Positions 6,579-13,479 of a stretch of DNA of 14,818 nucleotides are shown piece by piece. Position 1 is the first letter of the stretch. Each line of letters begins with the position of its first letter. The notes beneath the pieces were generated by a model. It was not told the DNA's origin, did not search any database, and saw nothing but the letters and a program-made list of their open reading frames with translations. Made by a program: the position numbers and the translations under genes. The stretch is from an uncultured Clostridia bacterium (lineage in GTDB: Bacteria > Bacillota > Clostridia > TANB77 > CAG-508), in assembly GCA_949118805.1 (NCBI GenBank), contig CASAUJ010000034.1, positions 1 to 14,818 on the forward strand, given 5' to 3'.

Positions 6579-7133
6579 TTATGTGTCAAACAAATAAGTA
6601 GCTTCTAAATCTGCTTCGTGTGTTAGTAAAGCAATTGGATATTTTGTATAACTACTTCCAATGGCATTGTAATTTTCTTTTGGTTCTGTATATCCCATAT
6701 GCCAACGAATAGAATATTTTTCTTCTGGTGTTAATTTAATGTATTCTGTAATCATCATGACAGATTTTTCTCCATGTCCATAAGGAATGGTGTCATCTAC
6801 TGTATAATATGGTACTTTTTCCCATACTCCTAGTGCATTTTTCGCATTTCGATAATCGATTTTATAAAAATTAGTTTTACAAATATCATGTAATAATGCA
6901 ATTAATATAATAGATTCTTCTGGTATATCCATTGGTATAATACAATTTTGCACTTTGTGTTTTAGGATTTCATATACTTTTAAGCTATGTTCTACTAACC
7001 CACCTTCATGATCTCCATGAAATCGAGTACTAGCTGGTGCTACAAAAAAGTCTGATTTTTCTAAAAAATGGATTAACTCTTCTATTCCTTCTCTTTTTAC
7101 TGTTTTTAATAATTCTAAAAATTGTTCTTTCAT
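6579..7133 (-). CDS. HD-domain hydrolase, 184 aa
   Basis: A soluble HD-superfamily metal-dependent phosphohydrolase. Metal-ligand candidates are His42 and His49 (FHGDHEGGLVEHSLKV), the defining His82-Asp83 pair in ALLHDICK, His120 (PYGHGEKS) and His145 (RWHMG). The HEGGLVEHSL and LLHDICK spacing, with two further histidines, resembles the HD domain of the YhaM group of 3'-5' exoribonucleases, but the N-terminal OB domain of YhaM is missing, so nucleic acid or nucleotide as substrate is only an inference. It is the first gene of the operon with ruvA (43 bases downstream) and rarA, read from the promoter at 7170-7198. GGTAGG lies just before the ATG at 7133. Confidence 0.85.
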   Translation of the reverse strand: MKEQFLELLKTVKREGIEELIHFLEKSDFFVAPASTRFHGDHEGGLVEHSLKVYEILKHKVQNCIIPMDIPEESIILIALLHDICKTNFYKIDYRNAKNALGVWEKVPYYTVDDTIPYGHGEKSVMMITEYIKLTPEEKYSIRWHMGYTEPKENYNAIGSSYTKYPIALLTHEADLEATYLFDT

Positions 7134-7169
7134 TTTTCCTACCCTTTCTTTTGGTTCCTTTTCCTCCTC

Positions 7170-7198
7170 ATTTTATAAGCATTTCTTTATCCTGTCAA
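7170..7198 (-). promoter_or_regulatory. Promoter of the HD-ruvA-rarA operon
   Basis: A consensus -35 TTGACA (7193-7198), a 17-base spacer and TAAAAT (7170-7175) on the minus strand, also readable as TATAAA two bases upstream. Transcription should begin near 7163, leaving a leader of about 30 bases. Confidence 0.8.
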
Positions 7199-7226
7199 GA
7201 GTTTTCTATCATTTTATAAAAAGTTT

Positions 7227-7346
7227 TTATCCTTTGCTACTGTAAAAAGAACAACAAATACAGCCAAGGCAGTTATCACACGTTTGTTTGCAATAACTAC
7301 CTTTTTCTGAATTATATTTATTTTTGTTTTCCTTCTTAATATTTCT
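7227..7346 (-). pseudogene. Short Cys-rich reading frame without a normal start
   Basis: In the 303-base gap 7134-7436 the minus strand has a frame, open from 7346 to a TAA at 7227-7229. It ends with YCKQTCDNCLGCICCSFYSS: six cysteines in a 14-residue stretch (CxxxCxxCxxCxCC). Such cysteine density is not expected by chance in AT-rich DNA. Upstream in the frame there is no ATG, GTG or TTG, only Lys/Asn-rich codons and a stop. Either a start has been lost (broken gene), or a non-standard start such as ATT is used, or the frame is not translated. AAGAAGG does occur about 45 bases before the first cysteine codon. The Cys region also overlaps an inverted repeat (AAGGCAGTTAT ... ATAACTACCTT, 7266-7304). 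Function unknown. Confidence 0.35.
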
Positions 7347-7394
7347 TTATTTCCAATCTTAATTCACATCATGACTTTTTTGGAACATAAACAC

Positions 7395-7430
7395 AGGTTA
7401 CCCCCTTGACATTATCTTGGTGGATAACCT
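7395..7430 (-). terminator. Possible terminator hairpin after the pilin-like gene
   Basis: AGGTTACCCCC (7395-7405) pairs with GGTGGATAACCT (7419-7430) through an 11-bp stem with one wobble and one mismatch on the minus strand. It starts 7 bases after the stop of the gene at 7437. It lacks a good T run (GTGTTTATGTT follows), so termination is plausible but not certain. Confidence 0.45.
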
Positions 7431-7436
7431 ATCTTC

Positions 7437-9215
7437 TTATGGCCATATTACATTATCTGGCACTTCATATTCATTCTCTCCTGTTGAGATAGCATTTAAT
7501 GTTTCAGCCACTATAATATAATGAAATTTTTCGCCATTATTTACTTCTTCTTTTATATTTTCTAATTTTATTGAAACTCTATCGGTTACTTCATTTTCTC
7601 CAACTATTTCTGAATAATAGCAATATCCATCTTCCCTTGAATTCCATTTTCCACTTGCATCCAATATATTTATATCTCCTTCTGAGGCAAAGAATTTTAC
7701 TCTTACATATTTTGCTTTCTTGGAACTAGCACTATTTCGAATTCCTGTTTCAAAGGTCCAATTTGAAAAATCAATTTCTAATGGAATTGTCTCTCGAGAC
7801 AATGCTTTCTCCTCTAATATGCTTAAATTCCATGCTTCGTCTTCATCATAACTAATTTCATAAGTTTCGCTTCCTACTTCTATTCCTGTTTTATTATTGT
7901 ATTCATGTACAAATGTTAGAGAATTAGATTCTCCTTGTAGATAAGATTGTGATTCACTACTGATACAGCTATAAATAGTACCTGCATATAATTCTTTTAC
8001 TGTTACTTGGGCTTTCCTTGGTATATTTTCTACTACTATTTTAGTTTGTTCTTTTTCCACTTTAGCACTAACTATATCGGAAAAAACTTGATTTCCATCC
8101 AGTACCGCTTTCACTTCATACACTAAAATGCTTGGGGTTTGTGTTGTCTTATAATCATTGATTTTACTTGTTATTTCTAAATTTCCAGAGTTTATACTTG
8201 TCCTTATCATCCATGTTAAATGATAAGAAGATTCTGCGACATTATAATCTTGATTTTTATCTGGTGTAATTAATCCTTTCCTATTTTTTGTGATTCCAAT
8301 TGATGAAACGGGATCGACTGCTATTTTAAGATCGCCATCATTAGCAATATCAATGGTATACATCATCTCTCCTGTATTCTCATCATAGGAATTCAAGAAA
8401 ATCTCTTCTTTATCTCCTATCACAACAAACCAAAGGGATTCATCTAATTTTTTGGAGGAAAAGGCAATCTCCTTTTTTCCAACTTCTGTCTGAATGACTT
8501 CAATTGGATGAATCTGATCTGCTTTTATTCTATCCATTATTTCTGTTTTCCAATTTCGCCAATCTATATTATCTATTTTTAATGATTCAAATGGATCAAT
8601 TACTCCTTCTTCAAAATATTCATCCAAAATTTCAACGTCTCTTAGTAAAGTCAGTGAACTAAATTCTTCACAAATTTTCACCTTTCCATTTGCGTCTATG
8701 TCAGCATATTTATAAATCGAAATAGGAACTCCTTTTCTTATCCCATTCCATTCTATTTCTCCTGTTTGAAAGGAAAGTGTTATTTTATATTCTTTTCCTT
8801 CTTGTTCTTCTATTTTTAAATCTGTTATTTCCCCTGTTTCTAAGTTTATTTTATATCGATAAACTTCTCTATTGGTTCCTATGACTTCTGTTGTTGCTTC
8901 CTTGATGTTCGATACATTATTGGTATATAATGGTTCCAAATTAAATTCTTCTTGCAATGCTTGTTTAAAAGTAATTTCTTTTTTTCGCCTTTCTGATACT
9001 ATAATTGCTGAATTTACTGCAATTTCTATCTCTTCTTTTGCTTGGGAATATAGATAATCATCTGCTGCTTTTTTACTTTTCTTTAATGTTCCATTCTCTC
9101 CTACTAAATTAGCAATTGCTATTCCTGCTAATAGCAATAATACAATAACTGTTATAATCAAAGCAATCATAGTAATTCCTTTATGGTAAAGTTTCTTTCC
9201 TTTTAATTCTTCCAT
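7437..9215 (-). CDS. Pilin-like surface protein with prepilin N-terminus, 592 aa
   Basis: The N-terminus is a type IV prepilin-like leader: a charged stretch (MEELKGKKLYHKG), then ITMIALIITVIVLLLLAGIA as the hydrophobic helix. Cleavage by a prepilin peptidase would fall after Gly13. Position +5 is Ala where classical pilins have Glu, as in the many clostridial 'GIT-IAL-IT-IV' proteins. The ~560-residue remainder is beta-rich and acidic, and I recognise no enzyme motif. A stretch near 420-445 (VTVKELYAGTIYSC, then TFVHEYNN) looks like an Ig/SpaA-type surface domain. The last ~95 residues (SREDGYCYYSEIVGENEVTD) resemble TasA/camelysin-type proteins weakly. It is far longer than a structural pilin. 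ATG at 9215 has GAGAGG eight bases upstream; a TTG at 9245 is less likely. No pilus-assembly genes are nearby. Confidence 0.8.
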   Translation of the reverse strand: MEELKGKKLYHKGITMIALIITVIVLLLLAGIAIANLVGENGTLKKSKKAADDYLYSQAKEEIEIAVNSAIIVSERRKKEITFKQALQEEFNLEPLYTNNVSNIKEATTEVIGTNREVYRYKINLETGEITDLKIEEQEGKEYKITLSFQTGEIEWNGIRKGVPISIYKYADIDANGKVKICEEFSSLTLLRDVEILDEYFEEGVIDPFESLKIDNIDWRNWKTEIMDRIKADQIHPIEVIQTEVGKKEIAFSSKKLDESLWFVVIGDKEEIFLNSYDENTGEMMYTIDIANDGDLKIAVDPVSSIGITKNRKGLITPDKNQDYNVAESSYHLTWMIRTSINSGNLEITSKINDYKTTQTPSILVYEVKAVLDGNQVFSDIVSAKVEKEQTKIVVENIPRKAQVTVKELYAGTIYSCISSESQSYLQGESNSLTFVHEYNNKTGIEVGSETYEISYDEDEAWNLSILEEKALSRETIPLEIDFSNWTFETGIRNSASSKKAKYVRVKFFASEGDINILDASGKWNSREDGYCYYSEIVGENEVTDRVSIKLENIKEEVNNGEKFHYIIVAETLNAISTGENEYEVPDNVIWP

Positions 9216-9231
9216 ATTCCTATCCTCTCTA

Positions 9232-9249
9232 TTATTTGAATTCAAATAA
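9232..9249. repeat. 18-bp perfect palindrome upstream of the pilin-like gene
   Basis: TTATTTGAATTCAAATAA reads the same on both strands and lies 16 bases before the ATG at 9215, next to the ribosome binding site. It could be an operator or a small RNA hairpin; chance is possible in AT-rich DNA. Confidence 0.5.
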
Positions 9250-9282
9250 AATTAATTTTTTATGCTCCTTGACTTTTCTTTC

Positions 9283-10257
9283 CTATTTAAATTCTTCTTC
9301 TCTCTTATTTTCCAATTGTTTCTTCATATATTTTCGTAGTTTGCTAACTCCATTTTCTTTTTTTCTCGCTCCAAACTTTAAACCTTCTCTTTCCAATTCT
9401 CTCATTTTTGAAATCTCTATTTTCAAAAACCTTCTATCTTTTTTGGAAAATAAATATGGTTTTACATTATCTTCTTCTGAAAAAACACATATTGTATAAT
9501 CTTTTTGCTTTTCTTCTTTCTCTCTATAACAATGAAAAACAAATATCTTTTTTTCCAGATAATTTGGAATTACTTTTCGAAAAACTCCACGATAAAATTT
9601 ACTTACCTCTATGCCTCCCATCTCTTCATTTCCTCGATATAATAATTCATCTTCTAAAATGGTTTGTAACGCTTGATGTGGACTTTGATTTTTCACTTCT
9701 TCTTGCAATCTCTTTATTTCCTCATTTTTATAATCTTCTTTTCTCTTTATATATCCTAATTCTATCAACATTTCTGTTATCACATCTTGGTTTAATTGAA
9801 ATTCACTTTCTTTATCTCCCCTAGTTTGCTGTTCAAAATGTTCTATTCTAGATCTTGTCTGTATATTCTCTAAATCTTGTTGTAAATCTGCTACCAATAT
9901 TCTTCCACTTTTCATTTTAATAATTGGCTTCATATGTTCTTCTTCTTTGTCTACAACACTATTAAAAGCTTCTATCCCAAACTCTCTTAGAATACTACAA
10001 TATAAATAAGTTAAAGATACACAAATGATCTTTCTTTCTCTTGCAATTTCATCTATTCTATTTTTTTGGCTTTGTGCTAATCGATATATTTTCCTCCTTG
10101 TTTGTGAATTTCCAAAATAGTATCTTTCATCAAATGCTTTTATTTTTCCTAATTCCACATAAACATAGAAAGCCTTTTTTATTTCTACTTCTTCCTCATT
10201 TCCTTTAAAGTCAGGCATATTTTGTTTTAATTTCTCGATCATTTCTTTTTGATTCAT
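9283..10257 (-). CDS. Putative transglutaminase-like (Cys-His-Asp) protein, 324 aa
   Basis: I do not know this protein by name. Residues about 55-135 match the layout of a transglutaminase-like fold. A helix starts at Cys79 (KIICVSLTYLYCSILREFGI, compare the usual 'GVC..fA.l...llr.lGi'). His108 follows in HMKPIIKMKSGRILVADL (compare 'HaW.ev....gW..vDp'), with Asp124 as the third member. This is a family inference by eye. Such folds act as cysteine proteases, amidases or crosslinkers, or are inactive. There is no signal peptide or membrane segment, so it should be cytoplasmic. The middle (about 140-200) is charged and partly coiled-coil-like; the C-terminal ~120 residues are a mixed domain ending in a very basic tail. 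AAGGTG precedes the ATG at 10257. The pilin-like gene begins 68 bases downstream and may share the transcript. Confidence 0.72.
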   Translation of the reverse strand: MNQKEMIEKLKQNMPDFKGNEEEVEIKKAFYVYVELGKIKAFDERYYFGNSQTRRKIYRLAQSQKNRIDEIARERKIICVSLTYLYCSILREFGIEAFNSVVDKEEEHMKPIIKMKSGRILVADLQQDLENIQTRSRIEHFEQQTRGDKESEFQLNQDVITEMLIELGYIKRKEDYKNEEIKRLQEEVKNQSPHQALQTILEDELLYRGNEEMGGIEVSKFYRGVFRKVIPNYLEKKIFVFHCYREKEEKQKDYTICVFSEEDNVKPYLFSKKDRRFLKIEISKMRELEREGLKFGARKKENGVSKLRKYMKKQLENKREEEFK

Positions 10258-10282
10258 TCTTCATCACCTTATTTTTGTTTTT

Positions 10283-10311
10283 AGTATAGCATAAGGAAAT
10301 CATGAAATCAA
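10283..10311 (-). promoter_or_regulatory. Promoter of the transglutaminase-like gene
   Basis: Minus strand TTGATT (10306-10311), a 17-base spacer and TATACT (10283-10288). The start of transcription would be near 10276, giving a leader of about 20 bases before the ATG at 10257. Confidence 0.75.
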
Positions 10312-10313
10312 CA

Positions 10314-10348
10314 AAAGAGTTACATAATTAAAAATTATCTGACTCTTT
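10314..10348. other. Interrupted hairpin between dapL and the next gene
   Basis: AAAGAGT (10314-10320) pairs with ACTCTTT (10342-10348), and an inner ATAATT/AATTAT pair sits between them. On the minus strand it is followed by TTTTGTTGATTT, so it could end the dapF-dapL transcript. It lies close to the -35 of the next promoter. The rest of 10258-10437 shows nothing else clear. Confidence 0.4.
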
Positions 10349-10437
10349 GCTTCTTATTTTGACTCACATAAAAACCCCACCTTTGCCTACTTTACCATTT
10401 AGTCGTTACGATAGCATTTATCATATGTTATATAAAA

Positions 10438-11649
10438 TTACAACTTCCAATTAGCTTTCTTACTTTTTATTCTTTTCATTGCTTCTATGGTATTCTCTTT
10501 GGTGGCAAAAGCCGTTAATCGAAAATACCCTTCTCCCTGTTTTCCAAATCCACTTCCTGGAGTTCCTACTATATTAACCTCTTCCAAGAATTGATCAAAA
10601 AACTCCCAAGAACTCATACCATTTGGTACTTTTAACCAGACATAAGGGGAGTTGACTCCTCCATATACTGTAAATCCTGCTTCTTCTAATCCATCTTTCA
10701 TAATTTTAGCATTTTCTAAATAGGCTTTAATACTTTCCTGAATTTGCTTTTTTCCTTCTTTTGTATAAATCGCTTCCGCTGCTCTTTGTACGATATAAGA
10801 AACCCCATTAAACTTCGTGCAAGTCCTACGATTCCATAATTGATTTAAACTAACTTTTTTTCCTGTTTTAGTATATCCTTTTAATGCTTTTGGAACCACT
10901 ACATAAGCACATCTAATTCCTGTAAATCCTGCTGTTTTTGAATAACTTCTAAATTCAATAGCAACTTCTTTTGCTCCTTCTATTTCATAAATACTATGAG
11001 GAATCTCTCTTTCTGTAATAAAAGCTTCATAGGCAGAATCATATAAAATAATCGATTGATTTTCTTTTGCATAATCTACCCACTTTTTCAATTCTTCCTT
11101 TGATAAAACGGTTCCTGTTGGATTATTGGGAAAACATAGATAAATCATATCAACTTTTTCCTTTGGTAATGCTGGAACAAAGTTATTTTCTGCTGTGACT
11201 GGTAAATACATGATTTCTCTTCCAGACATTATATTGGTATCCAGATAAACAGGATAAACTGGATCTGTTATGGCTACCTTATTATTAGGAGCAAAAATAT
11301 CTACTATATTTCCACAATCACATTTTGCTCCATCAGATATAAACACTTCTTCTTCTTCGATTTCTATCCCTCTTGCTTTATAGTCATTTTCCACAATTGC
11401 TTTTCGTAAAAAACCATATCCTTGTTCTGGTCCATATCCTCGAAATCCTTCTTTTGTCCCAACCTCTTCTACTGCTTTGTGCATTGCTTCTACACAAGCT
11501 GGTACAATTGGCTTTGTCACATCTCCGATTCCCAATTTAATCACTTTTTGATCAGGATGTTCTTTTGTAAACCTTTCTACTTTTTTGGCAATTGTAGAAA
11601 ATAAATAACTTTCTTGTAATTTTAAAAAATTTTCATTGATCCAACTCAT
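10438..11649 (-). CDS. dapL: LL-diaminopimelate aminotransferase (DapL)
   Basis: A PLP-dependent class I/II aminotransferase that converts tetrahydrodipicolinate directly to LL-diaminopimelate, bypassing the succinylase or acetylase steps of lysine and cell-wall DAP synthesis. At 403 aa it is of normal length. Visible features are the N-terminal YLFSTIAKKV segment, GYGPEQGYGFLRKAI, FISDGAKCDCGNI (cofactor phosphate region), YPVYLD-N, PNNPTGT (174-180) and YDSAYEAFI with Asp204. The Schiff-base Lys238 lies in SYSKTAGFTGIRCAY. The C-terminal part has the family's 'VYGGVNSPYVWLK' and 'GTPGSGFG--GEGYFRLTAF' blocks. The ATG directly follows the TAA that closes the restored dapF frame (TAAATG), and GGAGG lies eight bases upstream, so translation is probably coupled to dapF. 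Confidence 0.97.
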   Translation of the reverse strand: MSWINENFLKLQESYLFSTIAKKVERFTKEHPDQKVIKLGIGDVTKPIVPACVEAMHKAVEEVGTKEGFRGYGPEQGYGFLRKAIVENDYKARGIEIEEEEVFISDGAKCDCGNIVDIFAPNNKVAITDPVYPVYLDTNIMSGREIMYLPVTAENNFVPALPKEKVDMIYLCFPNNPTGTVLSKEELKKWVDYAKENQSIILYDSAYEAFITEREIPHSIYEIEGAKEVAIEFRSYSKTAGFTGIRCAYVVVPKALKGYTKTGKKVSLNQLWNRRTCTKFNGVSYIVQRAAEAIYTKEGKKQIQESIKAYLENAKIMKDGLEEAGFTVYGGVNSPYVWLKVPNGMSSWEFFDQFLEEVNIVGTPGSGFGKQGEGYFRLTAFATKENTIEAMKRIKSKKANWKL

Positions 11650-11767
11650 TTATGCTTCCTCCTTCTTAAAATCTTCTTCGATTTCTCCTTCAAATACAGT
11701 AGTAGCTGATCCTGTCATATAAACATGATGATCTTTCTCATTCCATTCTATTTCTAACGTTCCTCCG
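11650..11767 (-). pseudogene. dapF: Displaced C-terminal end of dapF (out of frame)
   Basis: After the break in dapF, the next frame continues the expected DapF ending: GGTLEIEWNEKDHHVYMTGS, then ATTVFEGEIEED and a charged tail to TAA at 11650-11652. The 'GG-L-IEW', 'V-MTG-A--VFEGE' pattern is the normal end of the family. It has no start or ribosome binding site of its own. Removing one base near 11767 (an extra C in CTTCGGAGG on the minus strand) joins it to the upstream part, giving a 285-aa protein. Confidence 0.85.
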
Positions 11768-12508
11768 AAGCAATTCAATCCATACTTTTCGATTGGTAAG
11801 TCCATTTAGAAAACAAGCCACTGCTGTTGCACAAGCTCCTGTTCCACAAGCTAAAGTTTCTCCTGCTCCTCTTTCCCAGACTCTCATTTTTACGTGTTCC
11901 TTATCTTGAATTTGCACAAACTCTACATTTGTTTTGTTTGGAAAAACAGAAGCCACCTCTAATATTTTTCCATATTTTTCGACTTCAAAATTCTCCACAT
12001 TTTCTACGATTGTTACAGCATGTGGATTTCCCATCGATACACAAGTAAAAGTAAATTCTTTTTCTAATGATTTTACTTTCAAACTTTTTACTGGTTCCTC
12101 TATTGCCATTACTGGAATCTTTTCTGGTGCTAATATTGGCTCTCCCATATCCACTCTTACTGTTTTTACTTTTCCTTTTTGACAATTTAAAACTAAAGTT
12201 TTAATCCCTGCTAATGTTTCAATGGTTATGACATTTTTGTTGGTTAAGCCTTTGTCATACACAAACTTTCCCACACAACGAATACCATTTCCACACATTT
12301 CTGCTTCACTTCCATCTGCATTAAACATCCTCATTTTAAAATCTGCTACTTCACTTTGACAAATTAAAATTAATCCATCTGATCCAATTCCAAAATGTCG
12401 GTTGCTAACAAATTGAGCTAGGAATGATTCGTTTTCTATGGTTTGATGAATCGCATCCATATACACATAATCATTTCCTAGCCCATGCATTTTTGTAAAT
12501 TTTATCAT
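11738..12508 (-). CDS. dapF: Diaminopimelate epimerase (DapF), frameshifted near the 3' end
   Basis: A cofactor-independent racemase that turns LL-DAP into meso-DAP, the step after DapL. The N-terminal lobe starts MIKFTKMHGLGNDYVYMDA, and the two catalytic cysteines are present: Cys72 in AEMCGNGIRC and Cys221 in GETLACGTGACATA. In between are GSDGLILI, MRMFNADGS and MGNPHAVTIV, so the enzyme core is complete. After IELL (about residue 247) the frame runs into a wrong tail (RRNVRNRME) and stops at 11738; the right tail continues in another frame to 11650. The C-terminal strand is therefore missing unless the extra base is an assembly error. The start at 12508 matches the family start and has AAGGTGG five bases upstream. 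An in-frame ATG at 12571 would add 21 unrelated residues and lies inside the promoter. Confidence 0.9.
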   Translation of the reverse strand: MIKFTKMHGLGNDYVYMDAIHQTIENESFLAQFVSNRHFGIGSDGLILICQSEVADFKMRMFNADGSEAEMCGNGIRCVGKFVYDKGLTNKNVITIETLAGIKTLVLNCQKGKVKTVRVDMGEPILAPEKIPVMAIEEPVKSLKVKSLEKEFTFTCVSMGNPHAVTIVENVENFEVEKYGKILEVASVFPNKTNVEFVQIQDKEHVKMRVWERGAGETLACGTGACATAVACFLNGLTNRKVWIELLRRNVRNRME

Positions 12509-12569
12509 TTTTTCCACCTTCTTTAGGTATTCAATAAGCAATGAAATATAGTTATATCTCATTAGGAGC

Positions 12570-12598
12570 ATTTTATCATACCTCCTTTTGTTTGTAAA
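12570..12598 (-). promoter_or_regulatory. Promoter of dapF-dapL
   Basis: Minus strand TTTACA (12593-12598), a 17-base spacer and TAAAAT (12570-12575). Initiation near 12563 would leave a leader of about 55 bases before the ATG at 12508. The spacer holds AAAGGAGG, which could act as a ribosome binding site for the ATG at 12571 only if transcription starts further upstream. Confidence 0.6.
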
Positions 12599-12674
12599 GT
12601 TTTTGTTTCTTATTTTTATTTTATGGATATCTTAATTTTTTATGAATTCTATTCCTTTGTTTTTGTATTTGTTA

Positions 12675-12680
12675 TATAAT
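12675..12680 (+). promoter_or_regulatory. -10 box upstream of the GT51 gene
   Basis: A perfect TATAAT stands 26 bases before the ATG at 12707, pointing away from dapF. No good -35 lies at the right distance (TTCCTT at 17 bases), so the promoter is weak or needs an activator. Confidence 0.35.
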
Positions 12681-12706
12681 AATAGTAGAAAAGAGGTCGA
12701 TTGAAC

Positions 12707-13393
12707 ATGAAAATAATGAAGAAAATTTTGATTGTATTACTTATCCTATTTGTGATTGCCCTTAGTCTTATCTTTATGATTGGTTTTGGTTATTATTCCA
12801 ATGCTTTAAAAGAAAAATCTTTAATGGCTCGTGTAGAAGATATTACGAGTCAAGAAAATTATACATCTTTTGAAGAATTATCAGAAAATTATATTCATGC
12901 TGTTATTGCAGTAGAAGATCATCGTTATTATCAACATGGAGCCATTGATCCGATTGGTATTGCCCGTGCTTTTTATACCAACATTCGTGATGGTGAATTT
13001 GATGAAGGAGGTAGCACCATTACTCAACAAGTTGCCAAAAATGTTGTCTTTCATCAGGACAAGACTTTACTTCGAAAATTAGGAGAAATTTTTGCTGCTT
13101 ATGATCTAGAAAAAAATTATAGTAAAAATGAAATTTTTGCTTTGTATGTTAACTCTTCTTATTTTGGAGATGGTTATTATGGAATTTATGATGCTAGTAT
13201 GGGATATTATAAAAAAGAACCAAAAGATTTAACTTTATCAGAAGCTAGTATGTTAGCTGGTGTTCCCAATGCTCCTTCTGTTTATGCCCCAACCGTAAAT
13301 CCTGATTTAGCCAAAAAACGTCAAAAACATGTTCTAAAAAAAATGCTAGAATATGGCTATATTACACAAGAAGAAGCCAATAGCATTTCATAA
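12707..13393 (+). CDS. Monofunctional peptidoglycan glycosyltransferase, GT51
   Basis: Polymerises lipid II into glycan strands on the outer face of the membrane; it lacks a transpeptidase domain. A signal anchor at about 5-28 is followed by the GT51 domain with all five conserved motifs. These are AVEDHRYYQHGAIDPIGIAR (catalytic Glu70), GGSTITQQVAKN (102-112), RKLGEIFAAYDLE with Glu127, KNEIFALYVNSSYFGDG (140-156) and LSEASMLAGVPNAPSVY (178-193). At 228 aa it matches MtgA-like enzymes rather than bifunctional PBP1. The ATG at 12707 has AGAGGT nine bases upstream; a TTG at 12701 is too close to that site. It is divergent from dapF, so DAP synthesis and glycan polymerisation are side by side. 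A deacetylase gene follows after a terminator. Confidence 0.93.
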   Translation: MKIMKKILIVLLILFVIALSLIFMIGFGYYSNALKEKSLMARVEDITSQENYTSFEELSENYIHAVIAVEDHRYYQHGAIDPIGIARAFYTNIRDGEFDEGGSTITQQVAKNVVFHQDKTLLRKLGEIFAAYDLEKNYSKNEIFALYVNSSYFGDGYYGIYDASMGYYKKEPKDLTLSEASMLAGVPNAPSVYAPTVNPDLAKKRQKHVLKKMLEYGYITQEEANSIS

Positions 13394-13398
13394 TTTAT

Positions 13399-13431
13399 AA
13401 GCCAATGGGCAAAAACCTTTTGGCTTTTTTT
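13399..13431 (+). terminator. Intrinsic terminator of the GT51 gene
   Basis: AAGCCAA (13399-13405) pairs with TTGGCTT (13420-13426), followed by a run of T to 13431. It starts six bases after the stop codon. Confidence 0.8.
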
Positions 13432-13479
13432 ATGTATGATGAAATGAATATCTTCATATATTGAACTATGGAGGTTCTT

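Noticed and set aside
7240..7310. Plus-strand terminator from the AAGGCAGTTAT/ATAACTACCTT pair
   Set aside because: No plus-strand gene ends here; the loop is long and the stem has a mismatch on that strand, so it is mentioned only with the Cys-rich frame.
11738..11808. Alternative reading in which the dapF frame is lost further upstream, so that the tail begins MDLPIEKYGLNCFGGTLEIE
   Set aside because: The first frame still matches the family (NGLTNRKVWIELL) right up to the GG of the tail, so the break lies at the extra C near 11767, and no ribosome binding site precedes that ATG.
11985..12185. Minus-strand 66-codon frame inside dapF
   Set aside because: It overlaps the well-conserved dapF frame on the same strand and its Lys/Ser/Arg-rich product looks like a frame shadow.
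12572..12706. Lysine riboswitch or T-box upstream of dapF
   Set aside because: The leader is only about 55 bases and shows no T-box motif or multi-helix structure.
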